From JAZDEU01 sp043808545 (lineage in GTDB: Bacteria > Patescibacteriota > Patescibacteriia > JAZDEU01), in the NCBI GenBank assembly GCA_043808545.1, contig JAZDEU010000012.1:1-20584 (forward strand): a DNA stretch of 20,584 nt, written 5' to 3'. How positions within the stretch are numbered: the stretch's first letter is position 1; each line of letters opens with the position of its first letter. Made by a program: the position numbers and the translations under genes. The notes under the pieces were generated by a model. It made no database searches and was not told the DNA's origin. It saw only the letters and a program-made list of their open reading frames with translations. Of the stretch, positions 1-6,873 are shown piece after piece.

Positions 1-2
1 AT

Positions 3-142
3 GGGACTGTCGCCGAATGGCGTTTTTGCGTCATTCTGAGGAGGAACGACGAAGAATCCCAGAGTTTTTTCGCTTAACCACGGGATTCTTCACCCGCTAA
101 AGCGGGTTCAGAATGACGCGCTAAGCGTTTGGCGACACTCCC
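3..142. repeat. Palindromic MITE-like repeat, copy 1
   Basis: An imperfect inverted repeat about 140 bp long. The outer arms are GGGACTGTCGCC at 3-14 and GGCGACACTCCC at 131-142. Inner arms carry GTCATTCTGA near 29-38 and its complement TCAGAATGAC near 108-117, plus a GAAGAATCCC / GGGATTCTTC pair. The inner module matches the copy at 19333-19479, but the outer arms differ. The stop codon of the DUF2617-like gene abuts the right arm at 143. No coding function is evident. Whether a target duplication exists cannot be judged because the left flank is at the window edge. Confidence 0.75.
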
Positions 143-775
143 TTAATGTTCATGTGCTAGTTGAGCGAAAATTTTTCTCTCAACAGTTGACATAGTATGT
201 ACTATCTTTCCCCCTGTTTTTTTATCAGGATAGGTATGGATAGTATTGCAAACAATAATCTCCCCATTTGTGGCGTCATCTTTTCTTATCTCAACTACTA
301 TAAGAGTCTGCGGTAATTGACATCCTGGCTTTCTTGGAAATTCGGAGTTTAAGATTATACAGCCTTCTTTATTTCGCTTTTGGAGAGCCAAATTTTGTAT
401 GCCATATAATTCATTGGCGCCTTGTTTCCAAGGATAAATCCGTGCCTGAAAACTATAATGTACATCTCCGAAAGAAAGGTTTATGTTGCTTGCGGTAGCG
501 AATTGAAATTTAATTTGCGTGATGATTTGTTCATTGGGGTCAAGCTCAACACAAGCTAAAACCTCTGTAAATTGTTGCCCAAAAATGTCAAATTTACTAT
601 AGTGGCTGGCGCCTATGACCGCCGCCTCTGTTTTACTATTTCCATTTTCCACTTCGCCATTATCAAAAATTTTGAATTTTGTTTTAGGCACTCCTTTTAG
701 AAGAAAAAAAGTTAGTTCTTCTGCCTGCTGGTCCACATACTCATTACACTCGTTCTCTTTCATAACGGCAGTCAT
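143..775 (-). CDS. DUF2617-like protein of unknown function
   Basis: A 210-residue protein without signal peptide or membrane segments, probably cytoplasmic. It resembles the DUF2617 family from memory of family motifs: GASH (55-58), E71 followed by Ala-Cys (74-75), YSFQARIYPW (107-116) and HTYP (180-183), then a polar beta-strand ending. DUF2617 is best known from actinobacteria, and I know of no assigned biochemical function. The annotated ATG at 775 sits directly after AAAGG, which is too close for a normal ribosome site. The ATG at 763 (residue 5) is an alternative start. The gene follows a 35-codon ORF by 19 bp and an HD-domain gene on the same strand, so co-transcription is likely. The end is fixed by a palindromic repeat that begins immediately after the stop. 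The coding call is firm; the family call is an inference from motif resemblance. Confidence 0.6.
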   Translation of the reverse strand: MTAVMKENECNEYVDQQAEELTFFLLKGVPKTKFKIFDNGEVENGNSKTEAAVIGASHYSKFDIFGQQFTEVLACVELDPNEQIITQIKFQFATASNINLSFGDVHYSFQARIYPWKQGANELYGIQNLALQKRNKEGCIILNSEFPRKPGCQLPQTLIVVEIRKDDATNGEIIVCNTIHTYPDKKTGGKIVHTMSTVERKIFAQLAHEH

Positions 776-794
776 CCTTTCATCTCAAGTATTT

Positions 795-902
795 TTAACA
801 TTTCCAATCAATCTTTTTTCCGTAAACAATTTTTTTAAAAAAATTCCGACTCGGTAAATGTAAAGAGCGGTTTAAATTTAAGACAGCTGATTTTTTTGCC
901 AT
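795..902 (-). CDS. Small basic 35-residue ORF with strong ribosome site
   Basis: An ORF of 35 codons starting MAKKSAVLNLNRSLHLPSRN and ending in Cys, rich in Lys and Arg. The case for translation is the perfect AGGAGG (911-916 on the minus strand) placed 8 nt before the ATG. This is the best Shine-Dalgarno sequence in the window, where most starts have none. It lies between the HD-domain gene and the DUF2617-like gene in the same direction, ending 19 bp before the latter. It could be a genuine small protein, a leader peptide coupling translation into the downstream gene, or the decayed start of a longer gene. I do not recognise the sequence. Confidence 0.5.
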   Translation of the reverse strand: MAKKSAVLNLNRSLHLPSRNFFKKIVYGKKIDWKC

Positions 903-954
903 CTTATTTTCCTCCTATAAACTAAAAGAATAAAAGAACAATTTATATATATTT

Positions 955-1530
955 TTATTTTAAATATTTATCTACCCCAGCCATCAATTTTTTTAGAAAT
1001 TTTTTTCCAGTTTCTGTTTTTATTCTTTCAGGAGCTTTTCTTTTTCCAAAAAAATATTTGTCAAGCCATATTGTGAAATTCTCTTTATCAAAATTAGGCG
1101 GTACTTTTTCCCAGTCAATTTGGGCAAGCGTATCAGCTTCAAAAACCAATTGTCTATTTTTTGTTTCTAAATTATTATGAATGTCATGGTTTTTTATGAG
1201 ATACACTATTTCTTCTATTTCAGAATTAGTAAATATTTTAAATTTTGATAATATATTTTTAGCATTTTCTCCGCCTCTTTCAGCATGAGATTTTTTACTA
1301 ATCATTAAATCTTCATAATTATACCCCTTTTTTAGTATTGGATATCCCGTATCGTGAATATACATTGCGGGAATTAATATTTTTTCATTTCCCCCTTCTT
1401 TTTTAATTAGTTCTTTCATCCAATATACCGCAGTCAAAGTATGTGGAATATCCCAATCTGGTTTTCCTTTTTCAAGAAATTTAATCGCCTCTTCTTTTAT
1501 TTTATTTTCTATTTTTTGTGGTAGGTTCAT
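955..1530 (-). CDS. HD-domain metal-dependent hydrolase
   Basis: A 191-residue soluble protein of the HD superfamily, metal-dependent phosphohydrolases acting mostly on nucleotides or phosphoesters. Likely metal ligands are visible in order: H30 (DIPHT), H59-D60 (YIHDTGYP), H82 (SHAERG), H115 and H118 (KNHDIH) and D133 (EADTLAQID). This is the single-domain arrangement of small HD proteins, not a fused RelA/SpoT or dGTPase. The substrate cannot be told from sequence. A possible promoter lies upstream, with TATACT on the minus strand at 1569-1574. The 35-codon ORF and the DUF2617-like gene follow downstream on the same strand. Confidence 0.82.
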   Translation of the reverse strand: MNLPQKIENKIKEEAIKFLEKGKPDWDIPHTLTAVYWMKELIKKEGGNEKILIPAMYIHDTGYPILKKGYNYEDLMISKKSHAERGGENAKNILSKFKIFTNSEIEEIVYLIKNHDIHNNLETKNRQLVFEADTLAQIDWEKVPPNFDKENFTIWLDKYFFGKRKAPERIKTETGKKFLKKLMAGVDKYLK

Positions 1531-1568
1531 ATAGATTAGTTGATTATTCTTAATTTTTTCTTATAGAT

Positions 1569-1597
1569 AGTATAACACAAAAAAATAAAAATGAAAG
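1569..1597 (-). promoter_or_regulatory. Putative promoter of the HD-domain gene
   Basis: Reading the minus strand, a TATACT -10 element lies at 1574-1569. A weak CTTTCA/TTTCAT -35 lies about 17 bp further upstream. The -10 is about 40 bp before the ATG at 1530. It diverges from the ATPase promoter about 70 bp away. Confidence 0.35.
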
Positions 1598-1616
1598 CCT
1601 TTTGAGATGTGCAATT

Positions 1617-1646
1617 TTTTTATTTAAAAGAAATTTATGGTATAAT
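1617..1646 (+). promoter_or_regulatory. Extended -10 promoter of the P-type ATPase
   Basis: The -10 hexamer TATAAT at 1641-1646 is perfect and is preceded by TGG (1638-1640), giving an extended -10. The -35 region at about 1617-1622 is T-rich with no good hexamer, as expected for extended -10 promoters. Transcription would start near 1652, at the foot of the GC-rich hairpin leader at 1656-1696. Confidence 0.55.
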
Positions 1647-1655
1647 AGTTTTAGA

Positions 1656-1696
1656 CGCGCCACTACGAAAGGCGCCCATCCGAATAATATGGATTA
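1656..1696 (+). ncRNA. Hairpin module in the ATPase 5' leader
   Basis: A GC-rich island just downstream of the predicted transcription start in a very AT-rich leader. It can form GCGCC (1657-1661) with GGCGC (1671-1675), then ATCC (1678-1681) with GGAT (1691-1694). The order CGAAAGGCG, ATCCGA, GGATTA is repeated in the structured segment near 8029-8062. The remaining leader up to the ATG at 1816 is low-complexity and purine-rich. Its function is unknown; it may be a cis-regulatory RNA element or a 5' stability hairpin. Confidence 0.35.
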
Positions 1697-1815
1697 GTTG
1701 AAAATTAAAAGTTTATAAAGTCATAAAGTCGTTAAGTTTGTAATATTGGGAATTAAACAATTGTAAATTGATTGGAAATTGAGAATTGAAAATTGGAAAT
1801 TTATTTTTATAAAGT

Positions 1816-4545
1816 ATGAAAGAAAAACAACAAATAAAAAAAGAGCATCCTATTTGGCACAGTATGAGCGCGGATGCGGTTTTAGGAGAGTTAAAAGCGC
1901 ATACGCACGGATTAGATGAAAATGAAGTAAAAGAAAGAACTCAAAAATTCGGAGAAAACAAACTGCCGGAAGCGAAAAAAAGATCAAAGTTTTTAATATT
2001 GCTGAACCAATTTAAAAATCCGTTGATTTATATTCTTTTAATTGCGGCTATTGTGAGCGTTTCTTTGCGCAAATTTTCCGATATGGCGATTATTATGATT
2101 GCCGTCGTAATGAACACTATTATCGGATATATTGAAGAAGCGAAAGCTGATGATGCTTTAGGAAAAATAAAAAAACTGATAAAACAAAAAGTTAGAGTAT
2201 TAAGAAAGTATGAAGGTGGAGAAAAAGAGATTGAAATAGAAACTAAGGAACTTGTCCCGGGAGACATAATTTTTCTTGCAAGCGGGGATCGCGTTCCAGC
2301 GGATTGCAGGATTTTAGAGGAAAATGAATTAAAAATGAATGAAGCGAGTTTGACCGGAGAATCAATGCCTGTGGAAAAAAATAATGATAAACTAGACAAA
2401 GGGACAAATCTTGCTGAAAGAATAAATATGGTTTATATGGGGACAACTGTTATGAATGGGAACGGGAAAGCTGTAATTTGCGAGACTGGGATTCATACAG
2501 AGCTTGGAAAAATTGCATTGCTTGTCTCTGAAACAGAAGATGAAAAAACTCCGCTCCAAACTCAAATAGCGCGGTTTAGCAAGATTTTAAGTTTCATTGT
2601 TCTTTTTTTATGCGCGTTTATTTTTGCGCTGGGGATTATAAAAGGAATTGCTCCATTAGATATTTTTTTAACTGCAGTCGCGATAGCAGTTGCCGCGATA
2701 CCTGAAGGTTTAGTCATTTCAGTGACAATTATTCTTGCGCTTGGGATGCAGAGAATATTAAAAAAGAATGCGTTAGTTAAAAAGTTGGTGGCAGCGGAGA
2801 CTTTAGGAAGCGCATCTATAATTTGTATGGATAAAACTGGAACTCTTACTGAAGGAAATATGATTGTCTCGCATGTTATTGTTGAATCAAAAGATAGGAG
2901 TTATGATCATTCAACAGGCGCGCATTTTAAAGATGTTATCATTACATCTCCTAATGTCGGGCTTGCTTTAGAAATTGGCCTGCTTTGCAATGATGTTGTT
3001 GTTGAAAATCTAAAAGACGAACTTCACAACTGGATTCTTCATGGCGATCCGACAGAAAAAGCTCTTTATTCCGCCGCTGTGCAGGCTGGCTTTAGCAAAG
3101 AAGCGCTGGAAAAAAAGTTTCCTAAAGTAAAAGAGATTCCTTTTGATGAAGAAAGAAAGTATATGGCGACAATAAATAAGAAAGGAAATGGTTTAGTCGC
3201 ATACATAAAAGGCGCGCCTGAAGTTGTAATAGATATGTGCGGCGAGATAGATTTTGACGGGAAAATAATGAAGATGACGCAGGCTAAGAATAAAACTTTA
3301 AAAGAGCAATATGAAGAATTAACAAAAAAAGGGTTAAGGGTTTTAGCAGTCGGGTATAAAAAATTTGATAATATCAGTCCTGATTTTTTCGATGTTAAAA
3401 ATGAGAATAATTCTAAAGAGCTTGATGTGGATGAAATAATTTTTGTCGGATTTATCGGTTTAAAAGATCCTTTGAGAAAAGATGCGAAAGAAACAGTTTT
3501 AGCGTGTCTTGCCGCTGGAATTCGTCCGATTTTAATTACAGGAGATCATAGATTAACCGCGCGCGCGATTATGAATGAAGTTGGGATAGAAGTTGATTTA
3601 GATACTATTTTAGAAGGCGATGCGCTTGATAAGATGTCTGACGATGAACTTAAAAAGGTGTTAAAAAAAATAAGTGTTTACGCGAGAGTTTCTCCGCGGC
3701 ATAAGTTAAGAATTATTGACGCGTGGCAATCTGCTGGTGAAGTTGTTGCGATGACAGGGGATGGCGTTAATGACGCGCCAGCGATAAAATCCGCTAATAT
3801 CGGAATTGCGTTAGGATCAGGCACGGATGTGGCGCATGAGACAGCGGATATTATTTTGCTTGACGACAGTTTTAAAACGATCGTTGAGATAATAAAAGAA
3901 GGAAGAGTCATTTTTGATAATATCAGAAAAGTTATTTTATATTTATTGTCAGATAGTTTTACCATAATGATTTTGATTACGGGTAGTTTAATATTAGGCT
4001 TTCCATTGCCTGTTTTACCAGCGCATATATTATGGATAAATTTAGTTACTGATGGATTTCCAGGTATTGCTATGACAATGGAGCATGGCGAAGAAGAAAT
4101 AGAAAAAGAGAAACCTCGTCATAAAAATGAACCATTATTAAATCCAGAAATGAAATTTTTAATTTTCATTATTGGCATTATGACTGATTTGTTATTATTC
4201 GCGCTATATTTTTATTTTTTAAATCAGAATTTAGGATTGATTCATTTGAGAACACTAATGTTTTCTTTGTTAGGAATAAACACTTTGATCTATGTGTTTA
4301 GCTGCAGAAGTCTTAGAAAGCCGATATGGAAAATAAATTTCTTTTCAAATAAATTTCTTTTGCTTGCTGTTTTGTTTGGATTTGCTATGCAATTTGCCGC
4401 CATATATATTTTACCGCTCCAGAAATTATTAAAAACTGTTCCTTTGTCATTTAAAGATTGGATGATTGTTTTATTTTTTGGTATAATAAATATAGTAGCG
4501 ATTGAAATCGGAAAAAGTTTTTTTATTGCGAAAAGAAAAGTGTGA
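1816..4545 (+). CDS. P2-type cation-transporting ATPase (Ca2+-ATPase-like)
   Basis: A 909-residue membrane ion pump of the P2 (SERCA/PMCA) group that exports cations, most likely Ca2+, using ATP. Visible in order: N-terminal cation-ATPase domain; TGES of the actuator (180-183); the M4 motif AAIPEGL (293-299); the phosphorylation site DKTGT with D339; KGAPE in the nucleotide domain; TGDGVND (647-653); the M6 motif NLVTD (N742, D746); then the C-terminal transmembrane block. Length is normal. In M5 the SERCA site-I residues Asn768 and Glu771 are replaced (YLLSDSFTI, 709-717; S714 and I717 by alignment). The M4 Glu and M6 Asn/Asp of site II remain, so transport of one ion per cycle is likely. 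Mn2+ or Na+ as substrate is not excluded. The promoter lies at 1617-1646. The next gene follows after an inverted-repeat spacer. Confidence 0.92.
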   Translation: MKEKQQIKKEHPIWHSMSADAVLGELKAHTHGLDENEVKERTQKFGENKLPEAKKRSKFLILLNQFKNPLIYILLIAAIVSVSLRKFSDMAIIMIAVVMNTIIGYIEEAKADDALGKIKKLIKQKVRVLRKYEGGEKEIEIETKELVPGDIIFLASGDRVPADCRILEENELKMNEASLTGESMPVEKNNDKLDKGTNLAERINMVYMGTTVMNGNGKAVICETGIHTELGKIALLVSETEDEKTPLQTQIARFSKILSFIVLFLCAFIFALGIIKGIAPLDIFLTAVAIAVAAIPEGLVISVTIILALGMQRILKKNALVKKLVAAETLGSASIICMDKTGTLTEGNMIVSHVIVESKDRSYDHSTGAHFKDVIITSPNVGLALEIGLLCNDVVVENLKDELHNWILHGDPTEKALYSAAVQAGFSKEALEKKFPKVKEIPFDEERKYMATINKKGNGLVAYIKGAPEVVIDMCGEIDFDGKIMKMTQAKNKTLKEQYEELTKKGLRVLAVGYKKFDNISPDFFDVKNENNSKELDVDEIIFVGFIGLKDPLRKDAKETVLACLAAGIRPILITGDHRLTARAIMNEVGIEVDLDTILEGDALDKMSDDELKKVLKKISVYARVSPRHKLRIIDAWQSAGEVVAMTGDGVNDAPAIKSANIGIALGSGTDVAHETADIILLDDSFKTIVEIIKEGRVIFDNIRKVILYLLSDSFTIMILITGSLILGFPLPVLPAHILWINLVTDGFPGIAMTMEHGEEEIEKEKPRHKNEPLLNPEMKFLIFIIGIMTDLLLFALYFYFLNQNLGLIHLRTLMFSLLGINTLIYVFSCRSLRKPIWKINFFSNKFLLLAVLFGFAMQFAAIYILPLQKLLKTVPLSFKDWMIVLFFGIINIVAIEIGKSFFIAKRKV

Positions 4546-4658
4546 TAATACAAATCTACAAATTTTATGCAAATCTACGAATACGCAAATACCGCGAATA
4601 ATATTATTTGCAGATTTGTGAATTTGCAGATTTGCATTTCATTTGTAGATTAGTATTA
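4546..4658. repeat. Long inverted repeat spanning the ATPase/PH-protein spacer
   Basis: The whole spacer is self-complementary. The outer arms TAATACAAATCTACAAAT (4546-4563) and the complement of 4641-4658 agree at 17 of 18 positions. Inner arms at 4567-4582 and 4619-4636 pair around an ATGCAAATCT core. The left arm begins right after the ATPase stop, and the right arm ends on the A of the next ATG. In RNA this could terminate or stabilise the ATPase transcript, or mask the next start codon. Confidence 0.75.
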
Positions 4659-5161
4659 TGCTTATGTTAGAAGATAAAATAAAATTAAAAGAAGGTGAAG
4701 AAATTATTTTAATTGAAAGGCCTAATTGGAAATTTTATATATTGAAAATTTTTAATTTTTTTCTTTTGTCTTTAATTTCCGCTTTTTTTTTCTTTTTTTT
4801 GATTGAAGAAGGATTTTATGGATTTTTGATAATTTTTTCCGTGATTTTTCTCGCGATTTTATACGGCGCTCATAGTTTGGTTGTTTATTATTATAATGTT
4901 TACATTATAACTAATCTCCGCATAATTGGCATTGACCAAAAAGGATTTTTCAAGAGAGTTATTATGTCCATAGATATGAAAAATATAGCAAAGATAGATT
5001 TTTTTAAAAAAAAATCTTTGCATTTAAAATTAGAGAATGAGAAGGATTTAATTTTAGATAATATAGAAGATCGGGATTATATTTATGAAACGGTAAGAAA
5101 TTTAATAGATTTCCGCAAGACTGAACATAGAAAAGTTGGTTTTATTAAAAAAAGGATATGA
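4658..5161 (+). CDS. Membrane-anchored bacterial PH-like domain protein
   Basis: A 167-residue protein with two hydrophobic helices (about 28-49 and 52-71) followed by a basic, beta-rich region, YNVYIITNLRIIGIDQKGFF (79-98). This is typical of bacterial membrane PH-like (bPH2/YdbS-type) proteins. The C-terminus should be cytoplasmic. Function is not known for this group; a membrane scaffold or adaptor role is only a guess. The ATG at 4658 is taken as start, with an alternative at residue 3. The start has no Shine-Dalgarno sequence and lies inside the right arm of an inverted repeat. The gene overlaps the downstream FtsB/DivIC gene by 4 bp (ATGA at 5158-5161), implying translational coupling. 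Confidence 0.7.
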   Translation: MLMLEDKIKLKEGEEIILIERPNWKFYILKIFNFFLLSLISAFFFFFLIEEGFYGFLIIFSVIFLAILYGAHSLVVYYYNVYIITNLRIIGIDQKGFFKRVIMSIDMKNIAKIDFFKKKSLHLKLENEKDLILDNIEDRDYIYETVRNLIDFRKTEHRKVGFIKKRI

Positions 5162-5529
5162 CGATAAAAAATATAAAATTAAAAGGAGTATTAGCAATCA
5201 TAGTAGTTCTTATAAGTTTATTTTTAGTTTCTCTTATAAAAGAAACTTATCGCAATTATAAGGTTAATAAAGAGATAGAAAAATTAAGAAGCGATATAGA
5301 AGTATTAAGGAATGAGAATTCAGAGTTAAATTATTTAATTGATTATTTAAACACGGATTATTTTGTTGAAAAAGAGGCGAGAGTAAAATTTGGCTTGAAA
5401 AAGAATGGGGAAAAGGTTTTTAATATAGAAGGAAATATGAAAGATGAACAATTAGAGAATAAATCGGAAAATTCTTTAGAGGATATATCCAATATTAAAA
5501 AGTGGCGGAATTATTTCTTCGTACATTAA
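5158..5529 (+). CDS. ftsB: FtsB/DivIC-family septum formation protein
   Basis: A 123-residue bitopic membrane protein. It has a short cytoplasmic N-terminus, one membrane helix (about 9-27), then an extracytoplasmic coiled coil (about 35-66, EKLRSDIEVLRNENSELNYL) and the DivIC-type motif around TDYFVEKEARVKFGLKKNGE (66-85). Proteins of this family join FtsL and FtsQ/DivIB in the divisome and help activate septal peptidoglycan synthesis. Its ATG overlaps the stop of the PH-like gene, so the two are probably co-translated. The acidic, Asn/Glu-rich tail after residue 92 is lineage-specific and probably disordered. Confidence 0.8.
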   Translation: MTIKNIKLKGVLAIIVVLISLFLVSLIKETYRNYKVNKEIEKLRSDIEVLRNENSELNYLIDYLNTDYFVEKEARVKFGLKKNGEKVFNIEGNMKDEQLENKSENSLEDISNIKKWRNYFFVH

Positions 5530-5530
5530 A

Positions 5531-5713
5531 AAACTCAAATCTCAAAACGCAAAAGTCAAAAACACAAATTAAATTTTAAAATTTATAAAAGTTTAAGTTT
5601 AAAATATTATTAAAATAGTAGATGTGTTTGGAATTGTGAAAAATAAAAAATTAGGAGATAGTTTTAAAGTTTTAAATTGTAGATTTGAGTTTTGAAATTT
5701 GACTTTTGAGTTT
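5531..5713. repeat. Self-complementary low-complexity spacer
   Basis: The spacer between the FtsB/DivIC gene and the Lys-rich gene has iterated CAAAACTCAAATCT-like units at its left end (5531-5560). The complementary units lie at its right end (5681-5713), flanking an AT-rich middle. In RNA it would form a long, imperfect hairpin ending just before the ATG at 5721. No gene is visible. It is analogous to, but different in sequence from, the spacer at 4546-4658. Confidence 0.6.
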
Positions 5714-5720
5714 ATTTATT

Positions 5721-6281
5721 ATGGATGAAAAAAATAAAAAAAATAAACAAGAATTAGATACAAAAGATGAGCTTAGGCGCGTAGTTTTGGAGTACATCGG
5801 GGAAAAGGATAGTATTAGAAGGGTGGAAAATAATAAATTACTAAGAAAAAAAGAGCTTAAATTTAGCAAATTAGAGCAAATACAGACGGATCCAGTAAAA
5901 GATGCTAAAAATAATGAAGATGAAAATAAGATAAATAAAGAAGATATTGATAATGCGCGAAAGGCGATATTAGGTTGCGCGCAAGATAAGAAAAAAGAAT
6001 TAGTAAAAAAAGAGAATAAACAAGATATTGCTTTTGAGAGTCCGAAAATAGAAAAGATAGAAGTGGTGAAGAGAGATGTAAGAAAGAAAAAGAAGGCGGA
6101 GGAAAAAAGAAAAAAGAAAAAAAATATATTGGAAAAAAAGAATACAAAAAAAAATGTTATTTTTAAATTAGATGGCGATAAAATAAAATCTAAGGAAAAA
6201 AATATTTCTGTTATAAATATTTTTATAATAATAGCGATTCTATTTATTTTATTGTTTGTGATACTGATATATGGAATTTAG
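5721..6281 (+). CDS. Lysine-rich tail-anchored membrane protein
   Basis: A 186-residue protein that I do not recognise. Residues 1-160 are highly charged and lysine-rich, with a basic run around 119-146, probably coiled or disordered and facing the cytoplasm. Residues about 164-184 form a single C-terminal membrane helix, leaving almost nothing outside. I take the ATG at 5721 as the start. An upstream in-frame TTG at 5706 lies inside the inverted-repeat spacer and is less likely. The basic tract could bind nucleic acid or acidic lipid, but that is a guess. It follows the FtsB/DivIC gene and ends 3 bp before the convergent tRNA-Thr gene. Confidence 0.65.
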   Translation: MDEKNKKNKQELDTKDELRRVVLEYIGEKDSIRRVENNKLLRKKELKFSKLEQIQTDPVKDAKNNEDENKINKEDIDNARKAILGCAQDKKKELVKKENKQDIAFESPKIEKIEVVKRDVRKKKKAEEKRKKKKNILEKKNTKKNVIFKLDGDKIKSKEKNISVINIFIIIAILFILLFVILIYGI

Positions 6282-6283
6282 TG

Positions 6284-6356
6284 AGCCGAAGGCGGGAATT
6301 GAACTCGCGACCTCTGCTTTACGAAAGCATTGCTCTGCCAACTGAGCTACTTCGGC
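6284..6356 (-). tRNA. tRNA-Thr (anticodon CGU)
   Basis: Reading the minus strand, the cloverleaf is acceptor GCCGAAG/CTTCGGC, D-arm GCTC/GAGC, anticodon loop TTCGTAA with anticodon CGT, and a T-arm with loop TTCAATT. The first anticodon-stem pair is A-G and one T-stem pair is A-C, so two mismatches are present. The discriminator is T and CCA is not encoded. It reads ACG threonine codons. Confidence 0.88.
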
Positions 6357-6463
6357 GGAAATCAAGGAATCGCAAAAATAAAAAAACACGGAATCAAAAC
6401 ATACTATTAATTTTGTGATTAGGCGATGAAGTCGTCGTGTGATTTATTGATTTTGTGAACAAG

Positions 6464-6534
6464 AGCGGGTAACGGGAATCGGACCCGTGCCTCAACCTTG
6501 GGAAGGTCGCGTACTGCCATTATACTATACCCGC
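6464..6534 (-). tRNA. tRNA-Gly (anticodon CCC)
   Basis: Reading the minus strand, the acceptor is GCGGGTA/TACCCGC and the anticodon stem CGACC/GGTTG encloses loop TTCCCAA, anticodon CCC. The T-arm is ACGGG/CCCGT with loop TCCGATT. The discriminator is T, as usual for tRNA-Gly, and CCA is not encoded. It reads GGG codons. It lies about 110 bp upstream of the tRNA-Thr gene on the same strand. Confidence 0.9.
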
Positions 6535-6607
6535 GGGGGCAAATTTTTAATTTTTAATTTTAAATTTTAAAACAATTTTTTAATTTTAAATTTTAAAAAT
6601 ATATTGC

Positions 6608-6635
6608 TTGCTTTGTTGATATTATATAGTATAAT
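6608..6635 (+). promoter_or_regulatory. Putative promoter of the truncated Nudix gene
   Basis: TTGCTT at 6608-6613 and TATAAT at 6630-6635 are separated by 16 bp, about 25 bp before the ATG at 6661. The region 6540-6600 upstream is an iterated AATTTTAAATTTTAAAA array with no gene. Confidence 0.5.
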
Positions 6636-6660
6636 GAATTTATAAAAAAATGCAAATAGT

Positions 6661-6873
6661 ATGGTAAATATAAAAAAAAAAAAGAAATTTCCAAAAGGAG
6701 TGGAAATCGTATCTGGCGCAATAATACGAAAAGGTGATAAAATATTGATGGGTCGTCAGCCAAAATGGAGTAATAAATGGACATTTCCAGGCGGACATAT
6801 TGAAGGAACGCACCCGCTTGGGTCAATTGCAAAACCTAATTTGACTAACTTTTCTCGTTTTCCAACGGCTTAA
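6661..6873 (+). pseudogene. Nudix hydrolase, truncated by IS30 insertion
   Basis: The first 54 or so residues are the N-terminal half of a Nudix hydrolase: EIVSGAIIRKGDKILMGRQP, then KWTFPGGHIEG, which is the start of the Nudix box (G-x5-E-x7-R-E-x2-E-E-x-G). The reading frame then runs into IS30 sequence. The essential R-E-x2-E-E-x-G metal-binding part is missing, so the product cannot be active. The remaining frame to 6873 is IS-derived and overlaps the transposase 3' end. The missing C-terminal half is not found in any frame just beyond the right end of the IS, which suggests a deletion accompanied or followed the insertion. Confidence 0.8.

Noticed and set aside
1..142. CRISPR-like or attachment-site reading of the repeated GTCATTC units
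   Set aside because: The copies are dispersed singly, are palindromic and lack regular spacers, so they fit a MITE/REP-type repeat, not an array. No cas gene or integrase is present.
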